Assembly (NCBI GenBank): GCA_013153145.1
Contig: JAADEY010000014.1
Location: 1-39,161 of the forward strand
DNA length: 39,161 bases
Source: Thermoproteota archaeon
GTDB lineage: Archaea; Thermoproteota; Thermoprotei_A; Sulfolobales; Pyrodictiaceae
Direction: 5' to 3'
The translations under genes were made by a program, and so were the position numbers. Shown here piece after piece: positions 7,354 to 15,163 of this stretch. Positions within the stretch are counted from its first letter, which is position 1; the number at the start of each line of letters is the position of its first letter. The notes beneath the pieces were generated by a model that was given only the letters and a program-made list of their open reading frames with translations, was not told the DNA's origin and ran no database searches.

Positions 7354-8187
7354 CTAGATTGCACCCTTCTGAACCCTTAGATCCCACCACTCGTGGAGCT
7401 TGCCGTACCAGTAGCCGAAGATGAAGTGCCAGTACTTCGTGAAGGGCAGTAGCGCCAGTAGCGTTGAGGCCCCCAGTACGTGTAGGCCTAGCAGCGTGTC
7501 GTATACCGCCACGTTGGTGCCGGCGGCTGTTGTCGGGAAGTGCCTTGCTGCTAGGTAGCCGGTGAAGAGTATCTCCAGCAGCAGTGCGTAGACCAGTATG
7601 TCTGTTATCCTTGCATTCCTCAGCTTCTTCACGCACCTCTCGTATATCTTCGTGCCGACCTTGAATGATGCACCGACTATGGCTAGTATTGCCAGCACGT
7701 CACCGTTCAGTATTACTGAGAGCGGGCCCCAGAAGTTATTGACGAACGTGAACCTCATCGCAGTGACTGGCTTCAGGGGTGATGTTATGGTCAGCGTCGC
7801 CGAGGTCACTGATAATGGTAGTGCGAAGGGCCATAGTATCCTATATGGTGGTATCAAGTAGGCGAAGAACGCCATGTGCTGTGCTAGTAGGAAGATTATT
7901 GGTATGACGCCGAGTAGGTGCAGGAATATTAGTCCAAATACGAAGTCCCACTTCTTGTGCTTGGCGCTGAATATTATCGGGTCAAGGAACGTCTTTATCA
8001 GCCCCTTGAAGGAGGCGCCGCCACCCCTATACCTAGGCTCAGCCTTCACTGGGCGCCGCCACAGCGCCACCATTCTCAGGAAGCGGTAGGCGCAGCCGAA
8101 CACGAAGACTGTGAACGCCGCTGGGAAGTAGTAGTATATTGCGAAGCTAAAGAGATCGGTGGGCGCGCCACCCAGCACGGCCATCAT
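7354..8187 (-). CDS. isp1: Isp1-like cytochrome b subunit (NarI/DsrM type) of the HynSL hydrogenase
   Basis: 277 residues with about five or six membrane helices. Histidines suited to bind heme b lie within or at the ends of helices: H90 and H104 (FLHLLG, AQHMAFF), H216 (ARHFP), H236 (GLHVLGA) and H254 (PFTKYWHF). The PFTKYWHF segment matches the NarI/DsrM 'P-x-x-K-x-x-H' helix end. Isp1 anchors the periplasm-facing hydrogenase and conducts electrons across the membrane to Isp2. It lies between hynL (41-nt gap) and isp2 (13-nt gap) in one transcription unit. The start is ATG 8187; a second ATG directly follows it. The order hynS-hynL-isp1-isp2 differs from the bacterial order I recall, in which the isp genes lie between hynS and hynL. 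Confidence 0.85.
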   Translation of the reverse strand: MMAVLGGAPTDLFSFAIYYYFPAAFTVFVFGCAYRFLRMVALWRRPVKAEPRYRGGGASFKGLIKTFLDPIIFSAKHKKWDFVFGLIFLHLLGVIPIIFLLAQHMAFFAYLIPPYRILWPFALPLSVTSATLTITSPLKPVTAMRFTFVNNFWGPLSVILNGDVLAILAIVGASFKVGTKIYERCVKKLRNARITDILVYALLLEILFTGYLAARHFPTTAAGTNVAVYDTLLGLHVLGASTLLALLPFTKYWHFIFGYWYGKLHEWWDLRVQKGAI

Positions 8188-8228
8188 TCACCACCTCTCC
8201 ATCCCATAACCTTTATGGGGGTTGAGGG

Positions 8229-10238
8229 CTAGAAAGAGTAGCCTACGGGCGCCAGTATCCTCTTAATCCTCTTCACCACGTGGCCGCGGCCTATCTGTAT
8301 GTGTGCTGCGCATGCGAGGCATGGGTCGAAGGATCTTACAGCCCTGGCTAGGTCTAGGCCTGTCCACATGTCGGGGCTTGTCTCCTCGGTCACCACCGTC
8401 TTTATCACCGACATCTCATACGGCGATACACACTCGCCTACCTTGCCTGGCTCGCTCGCATCATAGCCCTCGGTACAGATCTTGTCTCCCCTCGGCGACA
8501 CGTTGGGCGTCGTCGGGGCGTGCACCTGGTAGTTGACTAGCTTCTCGTTCTCCTGCACCAGCCAGTGTGCCACCATGCCGCGCGGCGCCTCTATGAAGCC
8601 GCAGCCCAGCGTCTTCTTGCCGAGCCCCCTGCCGCGCCAGTCCCTGGAGGTCTCTATCGGCTGGCCTGCCTGCCTAGCCTTCTTGTAAAGTATCATGGCC
8701 TTTACTAGGTTGTACCATGCAGCTACAGCGTCTATTGCTAGGTTTATCGCCCTCGCATATACCCTCGTTATCGTGGTGCTGAACGGCGGTAGCTCGAACT
8801 CCATCTCCACCTCCTTCCACGTGCCTGGCGGCAGGTCGGCCATCACTACAGTTGTGGCGCTCCTGGGCAGCCATATCTTTATCTTGCCGCCGCCTGCCTC
8901 GAGGCCAGCGCCTGCTATGTTTGGTATCTTGCCGCCGATGTATGCCAGTGCATACATCCTGGCGTATGGGCCTACCTCGTATGGCGATATCTCGTAGACG
9001 CCCGGCCACACCTTCCTTACATGGGTGACCCATGTGTACTTGCCGTTCCAGTCTATCTTCTGTGGTGCAGGTATCGTCATCATGTTCCACGGGTGATACG
9101 CTACGTCGTACTTGCCGTAGTGTATCGGCGTGCCGTTGGGGTCTTTGTCGGCTAGTATTGGCTGGACTCCCTTCCAGTCCTTGAAGAACGTGTGCATTGG
9201 ATGCTCTATCTCGCTGACGTTTATGTCGCTATACTTCTGCGAGACGACCTTACCCTTGTACACCATCGCTATCGGTATTAGCCTCTCCTTCGCTGCGCGA
9301 TCCATGCAGGCGTAGAACTCCTCGGCCGACTTGTAGTCTCCGCACTCCGCGTAGCTGCCCTCGGGCTCGTCGAACAGCCCTGCAGTGACTAGTATGCTGT
9401 TGTAGTATGTCAGCCCGTTGTACAGGTAGGAGTCCTTAGGCACCTTGCCCCAGGCCGGCCTCGGGAACTCGTACATCCTGCCGTCGGGCAGCCCTACTGC
9501 GTAGGTGTAGAACCTCCATAGGTCGTGCCAGACCGCTGCCACGAACTTGACCCATGCCGTGAGGTGTACTAGGCGGCCAAGGTACGCAGTGAAGAGGTAC
9601 TCTGCGTTTGTCAGGTCGGTGGCTATGCCTCCGGGTATCAGTGTGGCCGGGTGCGAGTGCCTGCCGTAGATGAGTACTCCGGCCTCCCTGGCTATACGCT
9701 GGTACTTGACCGTCAGCCTCCATATCTTGCCCGTTATCGGGTTTAGATCCCTCATTATGTCTGCCGCTGTCTTGTAGCCGTGTATGTCTACGAAGACTAG
9801 GTCGTCGTACTTCTTCGCCTCCTCCCACACGCTTGGAGTCATCCTACTGACTAGCATCTCGCTGTAGTCGGGGCCCTCAAGCATGTTGAGTATCAGCGGG
9901 TGGTCGTAGATGTGGTCTGTCATGGCGAAGGCCATGTTCCTCAGCGCTATGCCGAGAGGCGTCGGGCTAACGCCGTAGGCCATGTCATTAGCGATTGTTG
10001 ACGCGTTGGCGTGGGAGGCTCCGCAGACACCACAGATACGCGACGTTATGTGTATAGCATCCTCCGGAGGCCTACCCCTAAGGAATACCTCGAAGCCGCT
10101 AAACATGGTCACGAATGTCCTTGCACTCGCAGGATCCACGGCGCCCGTGCTTACATCAACCACTGCCCTTATGCCGAGGTGACCCTCTATCCTGGTTACG
10201 GGGTCTATGAAGAGGAGCTTCTTCATGCCCATAACCAT
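8229..10238 (-). CDS. hynL: [NiFe] hydrogenase large subunit, group 1 (membrane-bound uptake type)
   Basis: 669 residues. The N-terminus has the family motif IDPVTRIEGHLGI. The L1 Ni-binding motif is R67-I-C69-G-V-C72-x3-H76. The L2 motif near the C-terminus is D638-P-C640-x2-C643-x2-H646, so all four Ni-ligand cysteines are present. A tail of 23 residues after H646 (ending GYSF) should be removed by a maturation protease once nickel is inserted; a candidate protease gene lies at 12151-12708. The protein would be exported together with HynS, since it has no signal of its own. It starts at ATG 10238, 27 nt after the hynS stop, preceded by GGGGGTGG. At 669 residues it is longer than the usual 550-600, with the extra sequence in the middle. 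Confidence 0.95.
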   Translation of the reverse strand: MVMGMKKLLFIDPVTRIEGHLGIRAVVDVSTGAVDPASARTFVTMFSGFEVFLRGRPPEDAIHITSRICGVCGASHANASTIANDMAYGVSPTPLGIALRNMAFAMTDHIYDHPLILNMLEGPDYSEMLVSRMTPSVWEEAKKYDDLVFVDIHGYKTAADIMRDLNPITGKIWRLTVKYQRIAREAGVLIYGRHSHPATLIPGGIATDLTNAEYLFTAYLGRLVHLTAWVKFVAAVWHDLWRFYTYAVGLPDGRMYEFPRPAWGKVPKDSYLYNGLTYYNSILVTAGLFDEPEGSYAECGDYKSAEEFYACMDRAAKERLIPIAMVYKGKVVSQKYSDINVSEIEHPMHTFFKDWKGVQPILADKDPNGTPIHYGKYDVAYHPWNMMTIPAPQKIDWNGKYTWVTHVRKVWPGVYEISPYEVGPYARMYALAYIGGKIPNIAGAGLEAGGGKIKIWLPRSATTVVMADLPPGTWKEVEMEFELPPFSTTITRVYARAINLAIDAVAAWYNLVKAMILYKKARQAGQPIETSRDWRGRGLGKKTLGCGFIEAPRGMVAHWLVQENEKLVNYQVHAPTTPNVSPRGDKICTEGYDASEPGKVGECVSPYEMSVIKTVVTEETSPDMWTGLDLARAVRSFDPCLACAAHIQIGRGHVVKRIKRILAPVGYSF

Positions 10239-10265
10239 CCACCCCCACTACCTCACGAGCCTGGA

Positions 10266-11666
10266 CTAGGAGCCTCCCCCACTCTCCTTCGCCTTCTCGG
10301 CGTGCTTCTCATGGAGCTTGGAGAGCCCATAGGCGACCACCGCGCCGCCTATCACGGCAGCCGCGCTAAGACCTCCCATCGACTCAACGCCCAGAGGCTG
10401 CGGCGCTGGCAGAGGCTTCCAGAAGGGCTCGAACGCGTCCGTGAAGCCCGGCATTGTACAGCCCGTGCATACGCCGCCGGTCCTCGTCGGGCCGCCTATA
10501 CCGTTAACCCAGCCCAGCTTGTTCCATGGACAGTTCGATGCCGGTCCCTTGCAGCCGACGGCAAAGAGGCAGCGATAGTCCGGATCGCCGGGGTGCTTTC
10601 TTAGGTCGCCGGCGGCGTAGCTGGCAGCCCTCGGGCACTGCTCGTGCACGGTTGCACCGTAGATGAAGAGTGGTCTCCAGTACTTGTCCAGCTTCGGCAG
10701 CGGCAGCAGGCCCTTCAGCGCCAGCACTACGCTCACCAGCGTCCTTAGTATACCCTCGCCGTTCGCCGGGCAGCCTGGCACCGCTATCGCCGGCTTACAC
10801 TCGCCCAGCGTACACTTGCCATAGCTGTAGACGAACTTCCTGAAAGGCTCAGCTGTGTCAAGGAGGTCTACTAGGCCGGGCCTCTTCCTCACGGGGTCGG
10901 GGAAGAAGCCTACCGCTCCAGTGGCGTTCTCCAGCATGCACTTGAAGCCGGGCGGCGTCTGCAGAACCTTGTCTGCACGCATGCCGCCGTAGCATGCACA
11001 GTTCCCTACGGCGACCACGGCGAGTGCGTTCTTGAGCAGGCGGCGTAGCCACTCGGTGCATGTGACTAGCTCGCCGTTCTCCTCGCCTATGTAGCAGTAG
11101 AGAGCCTCACTCCTACCCATGCAGGTTACGTCGCCGCCGGGCTTGGTGCTGCAGACGGGGAAGGAGCCCTCAAGCACTAGTGCATAGCCCTTGCTGAAGT
11201 CCACTACCGTATGCTCCTTCGGTATGACGCCAGCCTCGACTAGCTCGAGATAGTACTGACCGAAGGGCGACTTCTTCGCCAGCTCTACGAGGTTCAGCTT
11301 CTCGCCCTTTATGGCCGCCCTCAGTATGTCTAGCGCATACTCGCCGAACTCCGGCATTATGGTCTCGTGGAAGAGCAGCTTAACCGTGCCAGGGCCTGCA
11401 GCCGACGTGAAGCCCGCAAGTACATCAATGAGGTCGGGGTCGACCGCCTGTATTATCGCTGTTGTCTCGCCGGCACAGTCCTGCGACTCGAACCATATTA
11501 TTGGTAGCTCGAAGGGCGACGCCGACTTCGCGAATGCGCCGACGACCCTGGTCCAGTCGACGGCGGCGAGCAGTGCTGTGGCGGATACACCAAGCTTTAG
11601 GAAGTCACGGCGAGTGAGCTTCAGATCCCGCAAGCTGTCAAGCAAACCGTGGAACCCCCTTTCCAC
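10266..11666 (-). CDS. hynS: [NiFe] hydrogenase small subunit with Tat signal; proximal-cluster Cys replaced by Glu
   Basis: 466 residues. A Tat signal T18-R-R-D-F-L-K24 is followed by a hydrophobic stretch, so the folded enzyme should be exported. The first proximal-cluster motif, normally C-x-x-C, reads D63-C64-A-G-E67, so the second Cys is Glu (codon GAG). The other proximal ligands are present: C223 in AVGNCACYGG and C299 in VPGCP. The distal cluster has His and Cys in GATVHEQCPR and two Cys in CLFAVGCKGP. The medial cluster Cys lie in NCPW and GVCTGC. A C-terminal membrane helix (SAAAVIGGAVVAYGL) and a basic end anchor it. Several further Cys (172, 182, 191, 203, 225) are unusual. The start is GTG 11666; nearby ATGs at 11673 and 11679 are out of frame. 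First gene of the operon. Confidence 0.95.
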   Translation of the reverse strand: MERGFHGLLDSLRDLKLTRRDFLKLGVSATALLAAVDWTRVVGAFAKSASPFELPIIWFESQDCAGETTAIIQAVDPDLIDVLAGFTSAAGPGTVKLLFHETIMPEFGEYALDILRAAIKGEKLNLVELAKKSPFGQYYLELVEAGVIPKEHTVVDFSKGYALVLEGSFPVCSTKPGGDVTCMGRSEALYCYIGEENGELVTCTEWLRRLLKNALAVVAVGNCACYGGMRADKVLQTPPGFKCMLENATGAVGFFPDPVRKRPGLVDLLDTAEPFRKFVYSYGKCTLGECKPAIAVPGCPANGEGILRTLVSVVLALKGLLPLPKLDKYWRPLFIYGATVHEQCPRAASYAAGDLRKHPGDPDYRCLFAVGCKGPASNCPWNKLGWVNGIGGPTRTGGVCTGCTMPGFTDAFEPFWKPLPAPQPLGVESMGGLSAAAVIGGAVVAYGLSKLHEKHAEKAKESGGGS

Positions 11667-11680
11667 TATTCATGCGCATG

Positions 11681-11709
11681 GATAATATATAATCCTGGCG
11701 TTATAAATT
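11681..11709 (-). promoter_or_regulatory. Promoter of the hynS-hynL-isp1-isp2 operon
   Basis: Two minus-strand TATA-like elements occur: TTTATAA (11701-11707) and ATATATTA (about 11685-11692). The first predicts a start near 11678 and a 12-nt leader to the GTG at 11666. The second would start transcription at or inside the start codon. The 204-nt divergent gap also holds the promoter region of the plus-strand genes. Confidence 0.5.
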
Positions 11710-11870
11710 CTATTCGCCGATAGTCCGATACCCTTAAACCTTGATAACATAATCAATATGCAGCAAATACATGGGAAAGGTGCACATCAATCTACTGCCC
11801 CTGGGGGAGCAAGCTTACAAGGCAGCTGCAAGCACACCTTATACCTAGCGGTTCCCCGGGGGCAGGAGTC

Positions 11871-12221
11871 ATGGCCGAGCTTCTAAGAGGGCTTGGCAAG
11901 CTATTAGGGCTCATCAACTACACGAGGAAGACCATAGAGGATGCTGTGAAGGACACCTTCCTAGAGATGTTTAGGAATATAGGTGGCGACGCGCTTCTGA
12001 AGGTTATCTACACGTTCCCGGAACCCGTGAACAGCATTGAGGATGAGCTTGCACCCCTAAGGCTTGGTGATCTTGAGAGGCTCTGCGGGGGCAGGGTGGA
12101 TGTCGATTGTCTTCTACGAATACTAGGGGTCTCGGAGGCCTCCGGGACGGGTGGTGGACAAGGTGGAGGAGAGGAGCGGGGTGCTGATACTCGGGGTAGG
12201 GAACCGTCTCAGGGGGGATGA
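11871..12221 (+). CDS. Unknown small protein in the hydrogenase maturation operon
   Basis: 116 residues, soluble. The first 90 residues are a mixed helical sequence (LLGLINYTRKTIEDAVKDTFLEMFRNIGGDALLKVIYTF) with Cys 74 and Cys 80 near RLCGGRVDVDCLLRILG. The last 28 residues are a Gly/Glu/Arg-rich tail that exists only because the frame runs 71 nt into the next gene. I do not recognise the family. The start ATG 11871 is preceded by GCAGGAG, and a TATA-like CTTATAC (11838-11844) lies close upstream, giving a very short leader. Its position ahead of the maturation protease and divergent from hynS suggests a hydrogenase assembly or chaperone role; this is inference from context. Confidence 0.6.
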   Translation: MAELLRGLGKLLGLINYTRKTIEDAVKDTFLEMFRNIGGDALLKVIYTFPEPVNSIEDELAPLRLGDLERLCGGRVDVDCLLRILGVSEASGTGGGQGGGEERGADTRGREPSQGG

Positions 12222-12708
12222 CGGCTTCGGCTCTTGCCTCGCCGAGGCCTTGTCGTGGTGCGGTGTTAGGGGCGCCGATGTCGAGTGGCTTGACACTATG
12301 CATGTCTATGCCGTGGAGTATCTTCGGGGCCGTAGACTGGTTGTAGTGCTTGACGTGGTCTACGTTGAGGGGGCTGAGCCGGGCACGATAGTATTCGAGG
12401 AGTATGATGTATCGAGCCTCACCGAGGATATCGCCTCTGAGGCCTTGGAGACGATGGCCGCACACGTATTCACACCATTACACATGCTCATCATCGCCAG
12501 GGAGCTTGGAGTATTCAACGGCCGCTTCATACTAGCAGGCATAGTCCCGGAGAGCCTTGAGCCGAGGAGAGAGGTTGTCACCGAGACGCTTAGGAGGAGG
12601 CTGCCGGAGTACTATGGGAGGCTTAAAGCGCTCCTGGAGGCCGAGGGCGTGTCAATGCCGTCGACTAGGTGTGTGCTGGAGGCATTTGATAGGGCTTGTA
12701 GGGTCTAA
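12151..12708 (+). CDS. Hydrogenase maturation protease (HybD/HyaD/HycI family, M52)
   Basis: 185 residues. The N-terminus VLILGVGNRLRGDDGFG carries the family signature (GxGNxLxxDDGxG). D24 corresponds to the first Ni-sensing acid, D68 in VVLDVVYVEGAEPG to the second, and H105 or H111 in AAHVFTPLHML to the histidine ligand. These endopeptidases recognise nickel in the large-subunit precursor and cleave after the last His of the DPCxxCxxH motif. Both hydrogenase large subunits in the window retain such tails. The start is GTG 12151, or more likely GTG 12181, which is closer to the family N-terminus and follows GGAGGAG. Either way it overlaps the preceding gene, indicating translational coupling. 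Confidence 0.92.
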   Translation: MVDKVEERSGVLILGVGNRLRGDDGFGSCLAEALSWCGVRGADVEWLDTMHVYAVEYLRGRRLVVVLDVVYVEGAEPGTIVFEEYDVSSLTEDIASEALETMAAHVFTPLHMLIIARELGVFNGRFILAGIVPESLEPRREVVTETLRRRLPEYYGRLKALLEAEGVSMPSTRCVLEAFDRACRV

Positions 12709-12753
12709 AAGGACTCCCCCGGGTTCTAGGCCCGGCCGGATGGGGCGTGGTGA

Positions 12754-13344
12754 GTGTTGGCCGGCCTCTTTGATAGGGTCGTCGCAGTGCTCTTCGCGCG
12801 TGCCTGGGCTGATGGATTCCCGGTGGAGTATAGACTGCTTGGTCAGAGCCTTGAGATCGGGTTTAGGGGTAGGTGGCGGCGCTACTACCTTGTCTTGAGG
12901 AGGGCTGCTGATGGGGGAGATCTATATTCTATGACTTTGACTGGCACCGATTTCTATGACTTCGCCGTCTCCAGGGAGGGGAGGCTGGAGTTTCAGGCTC
13001 CGTTGCTGCCCAAGTATATAGGGGAGGTTGGCGGCCAGCTCGGCGTCCATGAGGCCCTTGTATGGAGTGAGAGGATGCGTGACTTTGAGGAGGGTTCATT
13101 GGAGGAGTTGAAGCACCCGCCGGAGCCTCTCCGGAGGGCATATAGAGACTTGAGCAGGCTCGTTGATGCTGAGCCGGTGTATCTGAGGAGGCCCTACCTG
13201 CCGGAGCACCTGCTCGCTCTACGCGTCGGCGACATGATCATAGCCGTTGCATGGTATAATGCTATCAGCGGCAGGGTTGAGGGCCTTATCGAGAACCCCT
13301 CCCTTCTGAAGAGCTGCCTTGCATCCCTCCACCTGCTGAGATGA
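12754..13344 (+). CDS. Uncharacterised protein
   Basis: 196 residues, soluble, from TTG 12754 with GTG 12751 immediately before. It is rich in Arg, Glu and aromatic residues (FRGRWRRYYLVLRRA, GTDFYDFAVSREGRLEF) and looks like an alpha/beta protein with an N-terminal beta-rich part. I recognise no family or catalytic motif. It follows the maturation protease by 45 nt and may belong to the same unit. Its last 59 nt overlap the end of the convergent winged-helix gene. Confidence 0.65.
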   Translation: MLAGLFDRVVAVLFARAWADGFPVEYRLLGQSLEIGFRGRWRRYYLVLRRAADGGDLYSMTLTGTDFYDFAVSREGRLEFQAPLLPKYIGEVGGQLGVHEALVWSERMRDFEEGSLEELKHPPEPLRRAYRDLSRLVDAEPVYLRRPYLPEHLLALRVGDMIIAVAWYNAISGRVEGLIENPSLLKSCLASLHLLR

Positions 13345-13636
13345 GGCTGTGGAGTAGCTGCACGTACCTCACCGTCTCCCGGACACCCTCCTCCGTCGCT
13401 TCGAGGAACGTGCGGGGGCCGTGGAGCGTAAACCCCTTCCTAATCCTCAGGAGACCTTCCCTCTCAAGCCTCTCCACGTGATGCCAGAGCGTCCCCGGCT
13501 TCACGCCGAGCGCTCTTGCAGCGCTGCTGAACTCTATCCTACGCCTATTTACTAGGAGCAGCATTAACGCTAACCTGACCGGAGTGCTGAGGACGTGGCC
13601 GCGGAGTGCACGCAGCGCATCATCTATGCCCCCCAT
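13286..13636 (-). CDS. Winged-helix transcriptional regulator
   Basis: 116 residues. The N-terminal two thirds form a winged helix: LSTPVRLALMLLLVNRRRIEFSSAARAL (helices 1-2), GVKPGTLWHHVERLEREGLL (recognition helix) and RIRKGFTLHGPRTFLEATEEG (wing). This pattern, beginning with a 'TPVRLALM' helix and a 'GTLWHHVERLE' recognition helix, is that of the archaeal HTH_34/ArsR-like regulators. It probably regulates the neighbouring membrane protein and ABC genes. The start ATG 13636 lies 17 nt inside the preceding membrane-protein gene, so the two are coupled. No metal-binding Cys is visible. The tail is Gly/Ser-rich. Confidence 0.8.
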   Translation of the reverse strand: MGGIDDALRALRGHVLSTPVRLALMLLLVNRRRIEFSSAARALGVKPGTLWHHVERLEREGLLRIRKGFTLHGPRTFLEATEEGVRETVRYVQLLHSLISAGGGMQGSSSEGRGSR

Positions 13637-14252
13637 CTCTTCCAGCCTCTTCAGCTGCGACGGTTACGAGGGCCTCGTGGAGGTAGAGTGTCGCAGCCAG
13701 GCTGTACGACACCATCAACGCCGCCAGGGCGACGTACCACGCCTCTGTGACCGAAGTCTTTGACAGGGTTGCGGGGAGCACGCACCAGAGTACTGCGTCG
13801 GCGAGGCCGCTGTAGATCGCCGACTTCTTGTCATGCTTGAGGCTGATCAGTACTATGGATAGGAGCCCGATGCCTATCGAGATTAGGAGGCTTGCAGCGC
13901 CCAGTGACTGTCTCGACGCCAAGCCGGCCATGCAGAGCATTGAGGCGATGATGGGGCCGAGTATGAACGCCAGCACCCACGCCGCTATATGCCATCCCAC
14001 GCGCTCCAACGATAATGCCTCTATACGCTTCACTATACTCCTCTCAGCATATACTATACCGGCTATCGAAACAATCCAGAACACTATGAGCGCCTGCCCC
14101 ACAATGCTTGGGGGGAGAAGGACTCCAAGTATGGCTGCCGCGCCTGCCGGGATCAGCCATACTATGTAAGAGTAGGCGTAGAACACGTACCGCGAGGACT
14201 CCAACGCCCTAAGCGTTCTTGCGAGGAGCTCCCTTAGACTCTCACTACCCAT
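13620..14252 (-). CDS. Uncharacterised integral membrane protein coupled to the regulator
   Basis: 210 residues with about six hydrophobic helices after a short basic N-terminus (ESLRELLARTLRALESSRY). There are no recognised transporter motifs. It overlaps the winged-helix gene by 17 nt. Gene pairs of a winged-helix regulator and a small membrane protein are common in archaea, where the membrane protein may sense a signal. A minus-strand T-rich TATA-like element near 14287-14297 predicts a start near 14266, so the pair probably has its own promoter, separate from the ABC genes upstream. Confidence 0.7.
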   Translation of the reverse strand: MGSESLRELLARTLRALESSRYVFYAYSYIVWLIPAGAAAILGVLLPPSIVGQALIVFWIVSIAGIVYAERSIVKRIEALSLERVGWHIAAWVLAFILGPIIASMLCMAGLASRQSLGAASLLISIGIGLLSIVLISLKHDKKSAIYSGLADAVLWCVLPATLSKTSVTEAWYVALAALMVSYSLAATLYLHEALVTVAAEEAGRDGGHR

Positions 14253-14344
14253 GCCAGCCTACACACCCCCATGCTCTCCTCAAGGGGCTTAAAAACGAGG
14301 TGAATCCCCGGGCTTGGGGCTCTACCACCTGATATGCCGCGGTG

Positions 14345-15163
14345 CTAGAGTAGCCTTATCTCCTCGGCCCCGACACCTCTCTGCAGCCTTAACAGTACTA
14401 TCCCTATGCAGCTCAGCAGGCCCGTCCACGCGATCACCGAGGCCCAGAGTAGTGCTGGGTCTAGCTTGACACCGCTCATCGGTTCTACTATTGCGGCTGT
14501 TGTTGGCGGCATGCCGGTGTAGTAGCTGAAGAGTAGTGCTGTTGCAGCATTTATCGGTGATGCTAGGATGAAGAGTTTGCCGAGGCTCGTGTTCAGCTGG
14601 AGCATTGTGAGGGCCATTCCGAGTATCAGGGGGAGGTATGCAACGTACTCTGCTGATCTTGCCGCCCTGGCTAGTATCGCTGCACATGTCGTTACAACGT
14701 CTATTGAGAAGTAGAGTGCTCCTAACCCCGCTACCGCGGCGGCGAGGCCGAGGGGGTTCTTGGGTGCTACTGCTCCCAGCTTGCTGCTGTATAGTGGTAG
14801 TAGCATTGCTGCCAGCACTGCGGCTGTTATGAGGCATACTATTATGAAGCCCGTGAACATGTAGGCGTACAGCTTCCTGCTGGTAAGCATGCTGTATTTC
14901 GATAGGTATCTTACCGGTATCGAGGAGTAGAAGAGCAGCCTGCTCAGCCCGACTGCCGCTGCTGCGATGCCTATACCGACTATGACAACGTACCAGCCGG
15001 CCGTGTATGCTAGCCTCGCCTCCAGCGGTGCGGCTGCAAGCCTATCTGCGCTCACGTAGCCTAGGGCCATCCAGATAGTCATGAAGGCTACTGACCAGAA
15101 CCAGTAGGGCTTACTCGTCATCCATGACTTCATATAGTACTTCATGTAGACGAGCGTGCTCAT
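14345..15163 (-). CDS. ABC transporter permease subunit
   Basis: 272 residues, mostly hydrophobic, with six or seven helices. The start ATG overlaps the stop of the ATPase gene by 4 nt, so the two subunits are made together. No substrate-binding protein gene is adjacent, which favours an exporter of the ABC-2-like type rather than an importer. The assignment rests on the coupling to the ATPase and the helix pattern; no permease motif (such as an EAA loop) is evident. Confidence 0.75.
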   Translation of the reverse strand: MSTLVYMKYYMKSWMTSKPYWFWSVAFMTIWMALGYVSADRLAAAPLEARLAYTAGWYVVIVGIGIAAAAVGLSRLLFYSSIPVRYLSKYSMLTSRKLYAYMFTGFIIVCLITAAVLAAMLLPLYSSKLGAVAPKNPLGLAAAVAGLGALYFSIDVVTTCAAILARAARSAEYVAYLPLILGMALTMLQLNTSLGKLFILASPINAATALLFSYYTGMPPTTAAIVEPMSGVKLDPALLWASVIAWTGLLSCIGIVLLRLQRGVGAEEIRLL

